64,000 nucleotides of DNA from an uncultured Acidimicrobiaceae bacterium (GTDB lineage Bacteria; Actinomycetota; Acidimicrobiia; Acidimicrobiales; RAAP-2): NCBI GenBank assembly GCA_903873395.1, contig CAIQOJ010000073.1, forward strand, positions 1 through 64,000, given 5' to 3'. Positions 8,115-19,568 of the stretch are shown in pieces. The notes below the pieces were generated by a model. It saw nothing but the letters and a program-made list of their open reading frames with translations. It had not been told where the DNA came from and made no database searches. Made by a program: the position numbers and the translations under genes. Position 1 is the first letter of the stretch. Each line of letters starts with the position of its first letter.

Positions 8115-9214
8115 CGTCGAACGCTTCCCGTCGGCTTGATGCTGCGGCTTCCCGGGAAGATGCCGGTACTGCCGTGGCCGACGAGATGTGGTCGTGGCGC
8201 ACGGCCGACGGCACTCTCAAGCCTGGTTGGGCACTGCTTCCACTCCGCCTCTTTCTCGGCGTGACCTTTGTCTTCGCAGGCCTCCAGAAACTGGCCAATC
8301 CCGACTTTTTCCGGTCATCGAGCCCGATCTCCATTCATGCGCAACTGGTGGGGGCATCCCACACCAGTCCGATCGGTTCGCTGCTGGGTCACCTCACGTC
8401 CATCTCCACACTGGTCGGCGTGATCATCGCCGTTGGTGAAGTGGCAGTGGGAGTAGGGGCGTTGGTCGGCCTGTTGACACGAGTGGCAGCGGCGGGCGGC
8501 ATGGCGCTGTCCCTGGGACTGTTCTTGGCGGTTTCCTTCCGAACCAACCCGTATTACAGCGGATCCGACATCGTCTTCCTGTTCGCTTGGACGCCGTTGC
8601 TCGTGGTCGGTGCGGCCGGGGCGCCAGCTCTGGATACGTGGCTAGCGGATCGGCGTGCAGCCGCACCAGCCGCGGAACCTGCCGGTGGGGTCTCCCGGCG
8701 GGCCGTCGTGTCGACGGGAGCGATTGCCGCGGGAGTTGCCGGCGGAGTAGTGCTGCTGAGTGGTGCCGTCGCTGCTCTCGGGCGAATGTTCGCACCTTCG
8801 ACGTCGGCTGCCAACACATCGACGACCACGACGACCACAAGCACCACGACGACGGCTCCCACGGCGTCCACGACGACCACGAGCACCACCGCCGCAGCGC
8901 CTCCGGCTGGGACGGTCATCGGTTCGACTTCGTCCGTTCCTGTCGGCGGATCGGCGACGTTCACTGATCCCAAGACCGGTGATCCCGGACTCGTGATCCA
9001 GCAACCCGCAGACACGTACCGGGCCTTCGACGCAATCTGCCCCCATGCTGGCTGCACGGTGGCCTACCAGCCGTCGGCCAAAATCATCGTCTGTCCCTGC
9101 CATGGCTCCGAGTTCAATGCCAAGACGGGTGCTGTGGAGCTCGGACCGGCAACAACGGGTCTGACTCCGATCAAAGTCGTCCGAGGTCCCAACGGCGACC
9201 TCTATGCCATCTGA
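8111..9214 (+). CDS. DoxX-like membrane domain fused to a Rieske [2Fe-2S] domain
   Basis: A 367-residue fusion. Residues about 35-180 form a four-helix DoxX/DoxD-like membrane domain (LRLFLGVTFVFAGLQKLANP is typical). A further hydrophobic segment preceded by SRR (about 196-222) is followed by a Thr/Ser-rich linker of about 45 residues. The C-terminal Rieske domain has C310-x-H312 and C328-x-x-H331 as cluster ligands, with C315 and C330 placed for the disulfide of high-potential Rieske proteins. It probably moves electrons between a quinol or small reductant and an extracytoplasmic partner, which is inference. It precedes a desaturase gene by 13 nt. Confidence 0.85.
   Translation: MTSNASRRLDAAASREDAGTAVADEMWSWRTADGTLKPGWALLPLRLFLGVTFVFAGLQKLANPDFFRSSSPISIHAQLVGASHTSPIGSLLGHLTSISTLVGVIIAVGEVAVGVGALVGLLTRVAAAGGMALSLGLFLAVSFRTNPYYSGSDIVFLFAWTPLLVVGAAGAPALDTWLADRRAAAPAAEPAGGVSRRAVVSTGAIAAGVAGGVVLLSGAVAALGRMFAPSTSAANTSTTTTTTSTTTTAPTASTTTTSTTAAAPPAGTVIGSTSSVPVGGSATFTDPKTGDPGLVIQQPADTYRAFDAICPHAGCTVAYQPSAKIIVCPCHGSEFNAKTGAVELGPATTGLTPIKVVRGPNGDLYAI
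8815..8910 (+). repeat. ACC/ACG triplet-rich tract encoding a Thr linker
   Basis: A low-complexity run dominated by threonine codons (ACG, ACC, ACA), encoding the linker between membrane and Rieske domains. It probably acts as a flexible, possibly glycosylated, extracytoplasmic tether. Confidence 0.8.
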
Positions 9215-9227
9215 TGGGAGCACACTG

Positions 9228-10487
9228 ATGGGCACCGCCGTACTCGAACCCACCGGATCTTCCGATGTTGGGCCCGCAGAGACTTACGACCGGATCGACT
9301 GGGTGTCAGCCATTCCGTTCTTGGCCTGTCACGCTGCTCCGCTGGCCGCCTTCTTCGTCACGGTCACCTGGCAGGACTGGGTGCTTTGTGCTGTCACGTA
9401 CCTGGTCCGGATGTTCTGCATCACCGCCGGCTACCACCGGTACTTCTCTCACCGGTCGTATAAGACGGGACGAGTCGTGCAGTTCCTGTTGGCGTTCGGC
9501 GGAACGACCGCCGTCCAAAAAGGACCGTTGTGGTGGGCTTCGCACCACCGTGTGCACCACCGCTTCACCGACCTCGATGGTGACGTGCACTCACCGCGTG
9601 ATGGCTTCTGGTGGAGCCATGTCGGATGGATCCTGTCCACTCGCCACAAAGACACCGACCTGGACGGCATCAAAGACTTCGCCGCCTACCCGGAACTTCG
9701 CCTCCTTGAGCGTTTCAACTGGGTGGGTCCGTGGTCGCTGGCCATCGTCTGTTTCCTCATTGGTGGTTGGGGAGGCCTGCTCATCGGGTTCTTCCTCTCG
9801 ACGGTGCTGCTCTGGCATGCGACGTTCTTCGTCAATTCGCTGGCCCACATCATCGGAAGACGCCGCTACGCCACGCCGGACACCAGCAGGAACTCTGTGT
9901 TCATCGCCATCGTCACGGGCGGTGAAGGCTGGCACAACAACCACCACTACCTGCCGGCCTCTGTTCGCCAGGGCTTTCGATGGTGGGAGTTCGACCCGAC
10001 GTGGTACGCGCTGAAGGTCATGGAGGCAATGCATCTGGTCCGGGACCTCCGCAACCCCCCGGCCCGGCTGCTCGAGCAGGCCCGAGTCCGTGACGGTGCG
10101 TTCGACATCGGCATGTTCCGCAGCTACTGGGAGCGAGCCGCCAAGGTGACCGGCGAACGGATCGCAGACCTGACTGCTCGGCCAATGGCGCCCTCGTCGG
10201 AAGGAGCCACAGATGCCGACGCGCCGACGACCGGAGCGAACGACAGCGATGCCGCTGGTCAAGTCTCGGTTCCGTCGGAGTCCGACCGAACCCGCAGTGA
10301 ATCACTCCCGCCGGTCGAGTCGGCAACGGGGGATGCGAGCGCCACATCCGAACCACTGGCCAACCTGAGTGGTCTGATCTCTCGTGCGCTCGAGTCGGCG
10401 GAGAGCCTTGCTGCGTCGACCCGTCGCCGCAAGGTGCCTGTCACCTCGACTTCCGAAGGTGACGGGGAGATCCGCTCCGGAGGATGA
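9228..10487 (+). CDS. Acyl-CoA/acyl-lipid delta-9-type desaturase
   Basis: A membrane-bound fatty-acid desaturase of about 419 residues with all three histidine boxes: HRYFSH, HRVHH and HNNHH. These ligate the di-iron centre that inserts a cis double bond in an acyl chain, using O2 and electrons from a reductase chain. The desaturase core ends near residue 300; a Ser/Thr/Glu-rich, probably disordered tail of about 110 residues follows, which is longer than usual. The ATG at 9228 was preferred over 9204 because GGGAG lies 7 nt before it. The neighbouring Rieske gene suggests, without proof, a linked electron-transfer role. Confidence 0.92.
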   Translation: MGTAVLEPTGSSDVGPAETYDRIDWVSAIPFLACHAAPLAAFFVTVTWQDWVLCAVTYLVRMFCITAGYHRYFSHRSYKTGRVVQFLLAFGGTTAVQKGPLWWASHHRVHHRFTDLDGDVHSPRDGFWWSHVGWILSTRHKDTDLDGIKDFAAYPELRLLERFNWVGPWSLAIVCFLIGGWGGLLIGFFLSTVLLWHATFFVNSLAHIIGRRRYATPDTSRNSVFIAIVTGGEGWHNNHHYLPASVRQGFRWWEFDPTWYALKVMEAMHLVRDLRNPPARLLEQARVRDGAFDIGMFRSYWERAAKVTGERIADLTARPMAPSSEGATDADAPTTGANDSDAAGQVSVPSESDRTRSESLPPVESATGDASATSEPLANLSGLISRALESAESLAASTRRRKVPVTSTSEGDGEIRSGG

Positions 10488-11284
10488 CGGCCGAAGGAAC
10501 CGCTGGACTCGGCAGCCCAGCTCTGTGGATCCTTGATCTGGACGGTGTGGTGTGGCTGGCCGGCACACCTATTGGTGATGTGGGTGGGGCGGTTGGTGCG
10601 CTGCGGGCCAGCGGTGCCGCTGTGGCCTTTGTCACCAACAACTCGTCTCCGACCATTGACGCCCTGCGTCGGCGCTTGGCCGGCGTGGGAATCGATGCCT
10701 CGCCGGACGAGCTTGCTACATCGGCACGGGTGGCGGCGTCGATGCTCGAACCGGGCCAGTCGGTGACCGTCCTCGCCGAACATGGTGTTTTGGAGGCCCT
10801 AGAGGAACGCCAGGTGAACGTCGTGGACGATGGCGGACCGGCAGGTGACGCAGCAGTTGTCGGGTGGTGCCGAAACTTCGACTTCGCGGCATTGACCCGG
10901 ATCTCTACCGCCGCTCGCGAGAGCGGCCGCCTGATCGCCACCAATGGCGATCCCACCCACCCCACGCCCGACGGTCTTGTTCCCGGCTCGGGGGCGTTGC
11001 TGGCTGCGGTGGCCACTGCTTCGGGAGTGGCCCCGGAGATCGCAGGGAAGCCCCATCTGCCCATGGTGCGCTATCTCCATACCCATCTTGGAATCGAGCA
11101 GGGGGCGAATGCCGTCCTTGTCGGCGATCAACCCGGCACAGACGGTCTCTTGGCCCAACAGTTGGGGATTGGATTCGCTCTAGTGGATTCTGGCGTCACA
11201 CCTCCTGGAGCGCCTACGGGGGATTGCCCGGTCGCTGTCCGCTCACCCGACCTCGTCAGTCTGGTGGCAGAGGTTCTCGGATGA
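10484..11284 (+). CDS. HAD-IIA family sugar/nucleotide phosphatase
   Basis: A 266-residue HAD hydrolase. Motif I is DLDGVVW with the nucleophile Asp18 and acid/base Asp20, motif II is the TNN segment (FVTNNSS), and the C-terminal half holds GKPHLPM and VGDQPGTD. This is the NagD/4-nitrophenylphosphatase-like class with a C2 cap. It corresponds in position to Mycobacterium Rv1692 at the head of the tlyA-recN block; Rv1692 is described as a glycerol-3-phosphate phosphatase. The start overlaps the desaturase stop as ATGA. Confidence 0.88.
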   Translation: MTAEGTAGLGSPALWILDLDGVVWLAGTPIGDVGGAVGALRASGAAVAFVTNNSSPTIDALRRRLAGVGIDASPDELATSARVAASMLEPGQSVTVLAEHGVLEALEERQVNVVDDGGPAGDAAVVGWCRNFDFAALTRISTAARESGRLIATNGDPTHPTPDGLVPGSGALLAAVATASGVAPEIAGKPHLPMVRYLHTHLGIEQGANAVLVGDQPGTDGLLAQQLGIGFALVDSGVTPPGAPTGDCPVAVRSPDLVSLVAEVLG

Positions 11285-11363
11285 TGGCCAACACGGCTGT
11301 CAGCCACAGCACGGGAAGGAACCTCACTGACAGAAGGACGATTGTCACAACTGTTAGCAGAGT

Positions 11364-11394
11364 GCTTGCTGCTGGCAAGCAGGCAAGATAGGGT
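11364..11394 (+). promoter_or_regulatory. Candidate promoter and small inverted repeat for the Lys/Ala-tail gene
   Basis: TTGCTG (11366-11371), a 17-bp spacer and TAGGGT (11389-11394) precede the ATG at 11401 by 6 nt, predicting a leaderless mRNA. The -35 overlaps a GCTTGC/GCAAGC inverted repeat (11364-11369 and 11375-11380) that could be an operator. Confidence 0.55.
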
Positions 11395-11400
11395 GAATTC

Positions 11401-11880
11401 ATGGCGACAAACGACTCCTTTCAGCGGTATATCGATGCCGGAATGGCCTTCACCAACCTGACCCGCAAGCGGGCCGAGGAACTGGTGTCTGAACTGGTCC
11501 AGAACGGCGAGGTGCAGCGATCCGAAGCCCGCTCGCGCGTTGATGAACTCATCGAACGAAGCCGGAAAAGCTCCGAAGTTGTCGTCGCTACGGTGCGGGC
11601 CGAGGTAGGACGCCAGCTCGAGCACCTGGGAATCACCAACCTCGAAGACCTGGCGACTCAGGTCGCAGATCTGCTGGGTCGCAGCGCCGATACCGTCACC
11701 TCTGCAGCCAAGAAGGCTCCAGCCAAAAAGGCAGCGGCCAAGAAGGCTCCGGCCAAAAAGGCAGCGGCCAAGAAGGCTCCGGCCAAAAAGGCAGCCGCCA
11801 AGAAGGCTCCGGCCAAGAAGGCAGCCGCCAAGAAGGCTCCGGCCAAGAAGGCTCCGGCCAAGAAGGCAGCGGCCGACTGA
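11401..11880 (+). CDS. Phasin-like protein with histone H1-like Lys/Ala tail
   Basis: A 159-residue protein. Residues 1-100 form amphipathic helices ([20 protein letters not shown]) like PhaF/PhaI-type phasins. Residues about 101-158 are repeats of [10 protein letters not shown], a strongly basic tail like those of eukaryotic H1 and actinobacterial HupB. Such proteins can bind DNA, and PhaF links PHA granules to the nucleoid; here either role is inference. The tail is encoded by near-perfect nucleotide repeats. The gene sits between the HAD gene and tlyA, where other actinobacteria carry a small gene (compare Rv1693), and probably has its own leaderless promoter. Confidence 0.85.
   Translation: MATNDSFQRYIDAGMAFTNLTRKRAEELVSELVQNGEVQRSEARSRVDELIERSRKSSEVVVATVRAEVGRQLEHLGITNLEDLATQVADLLGRSADTVTSAAKKAPAKKAAAKKAPAKKAAAKKAPAKKAAAKKAPAKKAAAKKAPAKKAPAKKAAAD
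11701..11876 (+). repeat. Tandem codon repeats for the AAKKAP tail
   Basis: Roughly 30-bp units of the type GCCAAGAAGGCTCCG plus GCCAAAAAGGCAGCG repeat about five to six times. High identity between units makes length variation between strains likely. Confidence 0.9.
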
Positions 11881-11915
11881 GTAGGCCCGCCCGCCAGCGC
11901 CTCGATAGGGCGCTT

Positions 11916-12713
11916 GTGGGCAGAGGAATTGTGGCCAGTCGACCGCAAGCTGTGGAGTTGGTGCATCAGGGTCGCGTCCTGGTCTCGGGTGCCATTGCCG
12001 ACAAGCCTGCTCGCCTCGTATCGCCAGCTGAACCGATCGAACTGGTGGGAGAGCGGCCGCCGTTCGTGAGTAGGGGCGGGCGCAAGCTAGAAGCAGCATT
12101 GACCCGGTTCGACATCAACCCCAAAGGTCAGCGGGCCCTGGATGCGGGCGCTTCGACTGGCGGATTTACTGACTGCTTGCTGCAGGCCGGGGCAACACGC
12201 GTCTTTGCTGTCGACGTGGGGCATGGACAACTCCATGAGCGGCTGCGTGCCGATGCACGTGTGGTCAACCTGGAACGAACCGACATCCGTGACGTCACCG
12301 TGGCCACTACCGAAGGTGCACCTGTCGACCTCGTCGTTGCTGACCTCTCCTTCATGTCCGCCACTCGTGCGGTGCCCGTCCTGGTGGGTCCCGTGGCGCA
12401 CCGAGACGTCCCCGTCGTTCTGCTGGTGAAGCCACAGTTCGAGGCTGGGCGCGTCGAAGTGTCCAAAGGGCGAGGTGTCATCCGAGACCCAGAACTCCAT
12501 CTGAAGGCACTCGTGGAGGTGGCAACCGCGCTCGAGGCCGCCGGAGCAGTCATCATGGGGGCTATGCCGTCACCCATCACTGGCCATTCCGGCAACATCG
12601 AGTTCCTCGTCTACGCCCGCACTCCGGGCCGACAGGCCGCATCGTTCCAGCATGCCGAGGTTGTTGCCGCTGCCGCAGTGACCGAAGCCCATGCGTCAAT
12701 TGGCCAAGGCTGA
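11916..12713 (+). CDS. tlyA: TlyA rRNA 2'-O-methyltransferase (start uncertain)
   Basis: An S4 RNA-binding domain followed by an FtsJ/RrmJ-like methyltransferase domain ([11 protein letters not shown] is the SAM site; FEAGR and GNIEF follow later). TlyA methylates 16S and 23S rRNA and affects capreomycin sensitivity in mycobacteria. The first ATG/GTG/TTG is the GTG at 11916, but the conserved S4 opening RQRLDRALV is encoded in frame just upstream, from 11895. A CTG at 11877 that overlaps the previous stop (CTGA) would give a complete N-terminus. Either a CTG start is used or the protein starts truncated. nadK follows. Confidence 0.88.
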   Translation: MGRGIVASRPQAVELVHQGRVLVSGAIADKPARLVSPAEPIELVGERPPFVSRGGRKLEAALTRFDINPKGQRALDAGASTGGFTDCLLQAGATRVFAVDVGHGQLHERLRADARVVNLERTDIRDVTVATTEGAPVDLVVADLSFMSATRAVPVLVGPVAHRDVPVVLLVKPQFEAGRVEVSKGRGVIRDPELHLKALVEVATALEAAGAVIMGAMPSPITGHSGNIEFLVYARTPGRQAASFQHAEVVAAAAVTEAHASIGQG

Positions 12714-12717
12714 TCTG

Positions 12718-13530
12718 ATGGCTCGGATCGCATTTGCCGCAAATCACTCTCGGCCCGAGGCACAAGCATTGGTGGAGCGAGCCACGACGTGGTTGCACGC
12801 CAAGGGTCACGACGTGGTTGATGGGGACGCAGACGATGGCAAGACTCTTGACCTCCTCGTGAGTTTGGGGGGTGATGGCACGTTGCTGAGGGCCGTAGAC
12901 AGCACGCTCGGTACACCGACGCCGGTCATGGGGGTGAACCTTGGGCACCTGGGCTACCTCACTGAGGTGGAACCCGCTGGACTCGAATCCGCTCTCACCC
13001 GATTCCTCGCCGGTGACTACGAGATCGAGGAACGCATGACGCTCGCCGTCACCTACGAGGATCCCACCGGACACGTGACCGGCGTCCGGTGGGCCCTCAA
13101 CGAGGCATCGATAGAGAAGACCGTTCCAGGGCACACGGTGCGCGTTGCCGCGTCTATCGACGACAGTCCGTTCGTGACCTTTGCCGCCGACGGCCTCCTG
13201 CTGGCCACGCCGACCGGATCTACGGCGTACAACCTGTCCGCTCGTGGGCCGTTGCTGTCACCTCGTCTCGAAGCGATCGTGCTGACCCCCGTGTCCCCGC
13301 ACATGCTCTTCGATCGACCCATGGTCCTTGACGGTTCTCAACATGTTGACCTGGAGATCCTTGGTCCCCGACAGGCCGTACTGGTCGTCGACGGCGTCAC
13401 CATCGGCACCCTCGAACCAGGTGCGACCGTGTCGTGTGCTCAGGGCGAGCATCCGGCCAGGCTGGTCACCTTCGGCGGCCGGGCCTTCCACACCATCTTG
13501 CGGGCCAAGTTCCACCTGGCCGATCGCTAG
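12718..13530 (+). CDS. nadK: NAD kinase
   Basis: A 270-residue ATP-NAD kinase that makes NADP. The catalytic and nucleotide motif GGDGT is at residues 51-55, followed by GVNLGHLGYLTE, the NE of LNEAS, and TPTGSTAYN. The ATG at 12718 gives the family's usual short N-terminus before the first strand (ARIAFAANHSR), so it was preferred to an in-frame ATG at 12691 that would overlap tlyA. Order tlyA-nadK-recN is conserved in actinobacteria. Confidence 0.95.
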   Translation: MARIAFAANHSRPEAQALVERATTWLHAKGHDVVDGDADDGKTLDLLVSLGGDGTLLRAVDSTLGTPTPVMGVNLGHLGYLTEVEPAGLESALTRFLAGDYEIEERMTLAVTYEDPTGHVTGVRWALNEASIEKTVPGHTVRVAASIDDSPFVTFAADGLLLATPTGSTAYNLSARGPLLSPRLEAIVLTPVSPHMLFDRPMVLDGSQHVDLEILGPRQAVLVVDGVTIGTLEPGATVSCAQGEHPARLVTFGGRAFHTILRAKFHLADR

Positions 13531-13538
13531 CGGCAGAA

Positions 13539-17455
<3,917 letters not shown>

Positions 17456-17468
17456 ATCGGGAGGTCCT

Positions 17469-18404
17469 GTGGCGGCACACCTTTCCACGGAGGCCGAGGA
17501 GTACTTGTCGTGGTTGGCCGTGGAGAAGGGTCGATCGACGAACACGCTGATCTCCTATCGCCGTGACCTTGCCGGTTGGGAGAGATGGTGGTCGGACCAC
17601 GGACGAGACCCCTTGGCGGCGGATCCCGCATCTATCGAGGCCTACCTCGACCATCTGCGGAGCGACGGACGCACCCCGGCCACGGTGGCTCGAGTCACCA
17701 CGTCGATCCGTGGTCTCTACCGGTTCTTGGTGGGGGAGGGGACACTGCGGGCAGACCCCACGGTGGATGTCCGATCCCCCTCGATTCCTCGCCGACTACC
17801 CAAGGCTCTCGATGAGCGTGACGTCATCCGCCTGCTCGAGTCGGTTGACGGGACCGAACCCCTGGATCTACGAGATCGGGCCATTCTCGAAGTGCTCTAT
17901 GCCTCCGGGGCCCGCATCTCCGAAGTGGTCGGCCTATCTCTGCACGACGTCGATGGTGAGGACGACGGGATGCTTCGGGTATTCGGCAAGGGCGCCAAGG
18001 AACGCCTGGTACCCATTGGGCGACCAGCCCATGCCGCCCTGGCCCGCTGGCTGGGCCCCGACGGACGAGGTCGTCTGAGCCCAGAGAAATGGCAGCGCCG
18101 TGCTGACGCTGAGGCGGTGTTCCTCAATACCCGAGGCAGACGACTGACGCGTCAAGGCGCCTGGGCGGGAGTGCAACTTCGAGCCCAGCGAGTCGGACTT
18201 GGCGATGTGGTGAGCCCCCATGTGCTGCGACATTCGTGCGCCACTCACCTCTTGGCCCATGGGGCTGACATCCGAGTAGTCCAAGAGGTACTCGGGCATG
18301 TGTCGATTGCCACAACACAGATCTACACCCGGCTCAGCCAGGAACACCTTCGGGCCTCCTACGACAGCGCCCATCCTCGTGCCGGTGTGGGTGGCCGTGG
18401 GTAG
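17469..18404 (+). CDS. xerD: Tyrosine recombinase XerC/XerD
   Basis: A 311-residue site-specific recombinase with an N-terminal SAM-like core-binding domain (residues 1-90) and a C-terminal catalytic domain. Catalytic residues visible are Arg in ASGARISE, His-x-x-Arg in HVLRHSCATHLL, the His of LGHVSI and Tyr in QIYTRLS. It resolves chromosome dimers at dif. GGGAGG precedes the GTG start. Synteny with Rv1701 supports XerD, but XerC cannot be excluded. Confidence 0.9.
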   Translation: MAAHLSTEAEEYLSWLAVEKGRSTNTLISYRRDLAGWERWWSDHGRDPLAADPASIEAYLDHLRSDGRTPATVARVTTSIRGLYRFLVGEGTLRADPTVDVRSPSIPRRLPKALDERDVIRLLESVDGTEPLDLRDRAILEVLYASGARISEVVGLSLHDVDGEDDGMLRVFGKGAKERLVPIGRPAHAALARWLGPDGRGRLSPEKWQRRADAEAVFLNTRGRRLTRQGAWAGVQLRAQRVGLGDVVSPHVLRHSCATHLLAHGADIRVVQEVLGHVSIATTQIYTRLSQEHLRASYDSAHPRAGVGGRG

Positions 18405-18419
18405 CAGCGACAAGCCAGG

Positions 18420-18425
18420 TAGGAT
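18420..18425 (+). promoter_or_regulatory. Candidate -10 box, leaderless DksA-like gene
   Basis: TAGGAT followed by exactly 6 nt and the ATG at 18432. No -35 element was assigned. Confidence 0.5.
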
Positions 18426-18431
18426 CGACAG

Positions 18432-18782
18432 ATGACGTCCGACGCGCCCTCAGGCGCTCCAGTTGCCGATTACCGTGCCCTACTTGAGGTCGAGGCAGCG
18501 CAGCTTCGGGGCGAGTTGGGTGAGATCGGGCACGGAGAGACCGGCGGCCTCGAATACGACTCAAACTTCGCTGACACCAGTCAAGTGACCGCCGAGAGGG
18601 GCGAGGCCGAGGCTTTGGCCACCCGGTTGGGTGAATCTCTTGAGGAGGTTGCCGAGGCGCTGGCTCGCCTCGACGCCGGCACCTTTGGACACTGCTTGGA
18701 CTGCGGCGACGCCATCGATCCAGCGCGTCTGGAAGCCATGCCGGCTACCCGGTACTGCATCCGCCACGCCACCCGGCCCTGA
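18432..18782 (+). CDS. DksA/TraR-type zinc-finger protein
   Basis: A 116-residue protein with a coiled-coil N-terminal part (residues 10-85) and a zinc finger with Cys88, Cys91, Cys109 and His112, so the fourth ligand is His rather than Cys. DksA-family proteins bind in the RNA polymerase secondary channel and alter transcription; short actinobacterial members are less well understood. It likely has its own leaderless promoter and is followed 12 nt later by a membrane protease gene. Confidence 0.88.
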   Translation: MTSDAPSGAPVADYRALLEVEAAQLRGELGEIGHGETGGLEYDSNFADTSQVTAERGEAEALATRLGESLEEVAEALARLDAGTFGHCLDCGDAIDPARLEAMPATRYCIRHATRP

Positions 18783-18794
18783 CGGCTTGACGCG

Positions 18795-19568
18795 GTGACA
18801 ACCTGGGGTACCGATCAGGGTGGTGGGCGACGCCGCCCGCTTACTCCGGGCCAGCAACGTGCACTGATCATCTCGGGCGTTGGGGTCGCCTTGGTAGTGC
18901 TGTTGGTGGCCACCCATCGGATCAGCCGGATCGAGATCATCTACTTCTGCGTACTGATCCCCTCGATCATCATTCACGAGATCTCCCATGGCGTCGTCGC
19001 CCTTGCCTTTGGCGATACGACGGCGAAACGTGCGGGTCGCCTCAGTCTGAATCCGATACGCCATGTTGACCCGGTGGGCACACTGCTGGTTCCCGCTGTG
19101 CTGTCGCTCTCGGGTGTCGGTGCCTACGGCTGGGCGAAGCCCGTCCCTGTCAATCCCGCCGGCCTCAGGAGTCCCCGGAATCACATCGTCGTGGTCTCGC
19201 TCGTCGGCCCCCTTACCAACTTCGTCCTCGCCGGGGTGCTCGGTTTCGTCTTTGTCGCCGCCGTTCCAGCCGACATTCGTGCTCTGACGGTGGGTTCCGG
19301 TTACTACCCGCCTTCACTTCTCGGCCAAGTGCTCTTCATCGGTGGAGTGGCCAACATCGTGCTCGGCCTCTTCAATCTCCTGCCCTGCCCGCCTCTTGAT
19401 GGGGCGGCCGTACTGGAGCGACTCCTGCCCGCCCGACTCCTCCCCGGCTACTACAACCTGCAGCCTGCGCTGATGTTCTTGCCCTTCATCCTGATCTTGA
19501 TGTTCCACAACGCATGGGCGCAGGCGCTCAGCCAGGTGATCAGGTGGTGGTCGGGCCTCCTGGCATGA
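18795..19568 (+). CDS. Site-2-protease-type M50 membrane metalloprotease
   Basis: A 257-residue polytopic membrane protein. The zinc site HEISH (His61, Glu62, His65) lies in a membrane helix, and the third ligand is in NLLPCPPLDGAAV near residue 197. It resembles the small Rv-type S2P homologues without a PDZ domain, which cleave membrane-embedded substrates. It starts at a GTG and its stop overlaps the mannosyltransferase start as ATGA, tying it to the glycosyltransferase cluster. No substrate is evident. Confidence 0.9.
   Translation: MTTWGTDQGGGRRRPLTPGQQRALIISGVGVALVVLLVATHRISRIEIIYFCVLIPSIIIHEISHGVVALAFGDTTAKRAGRLSLNPIRHVDPVGTLLVPAVLSLSGVGAYGWAKPVPVNPAGLRSPRNHIVVVSLVGPLTNFVLAGVLGFVFVAAVPADIRALTVGSGYYPPSLLGQVLFIGGVANIVLGLFNLLPCPPLDGAAVLERLLPARLLPGYYNLQPALMFLPFILILMFHNAWAQALSQVIRWWSGLLA

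Noticed and set aside
11128-12099. 323-residue minus-strand frame with [16 protein letters not shown]-like repeats
   Set aside because: It is the reverse reading of the AAKKAP repeats and of tlyA.
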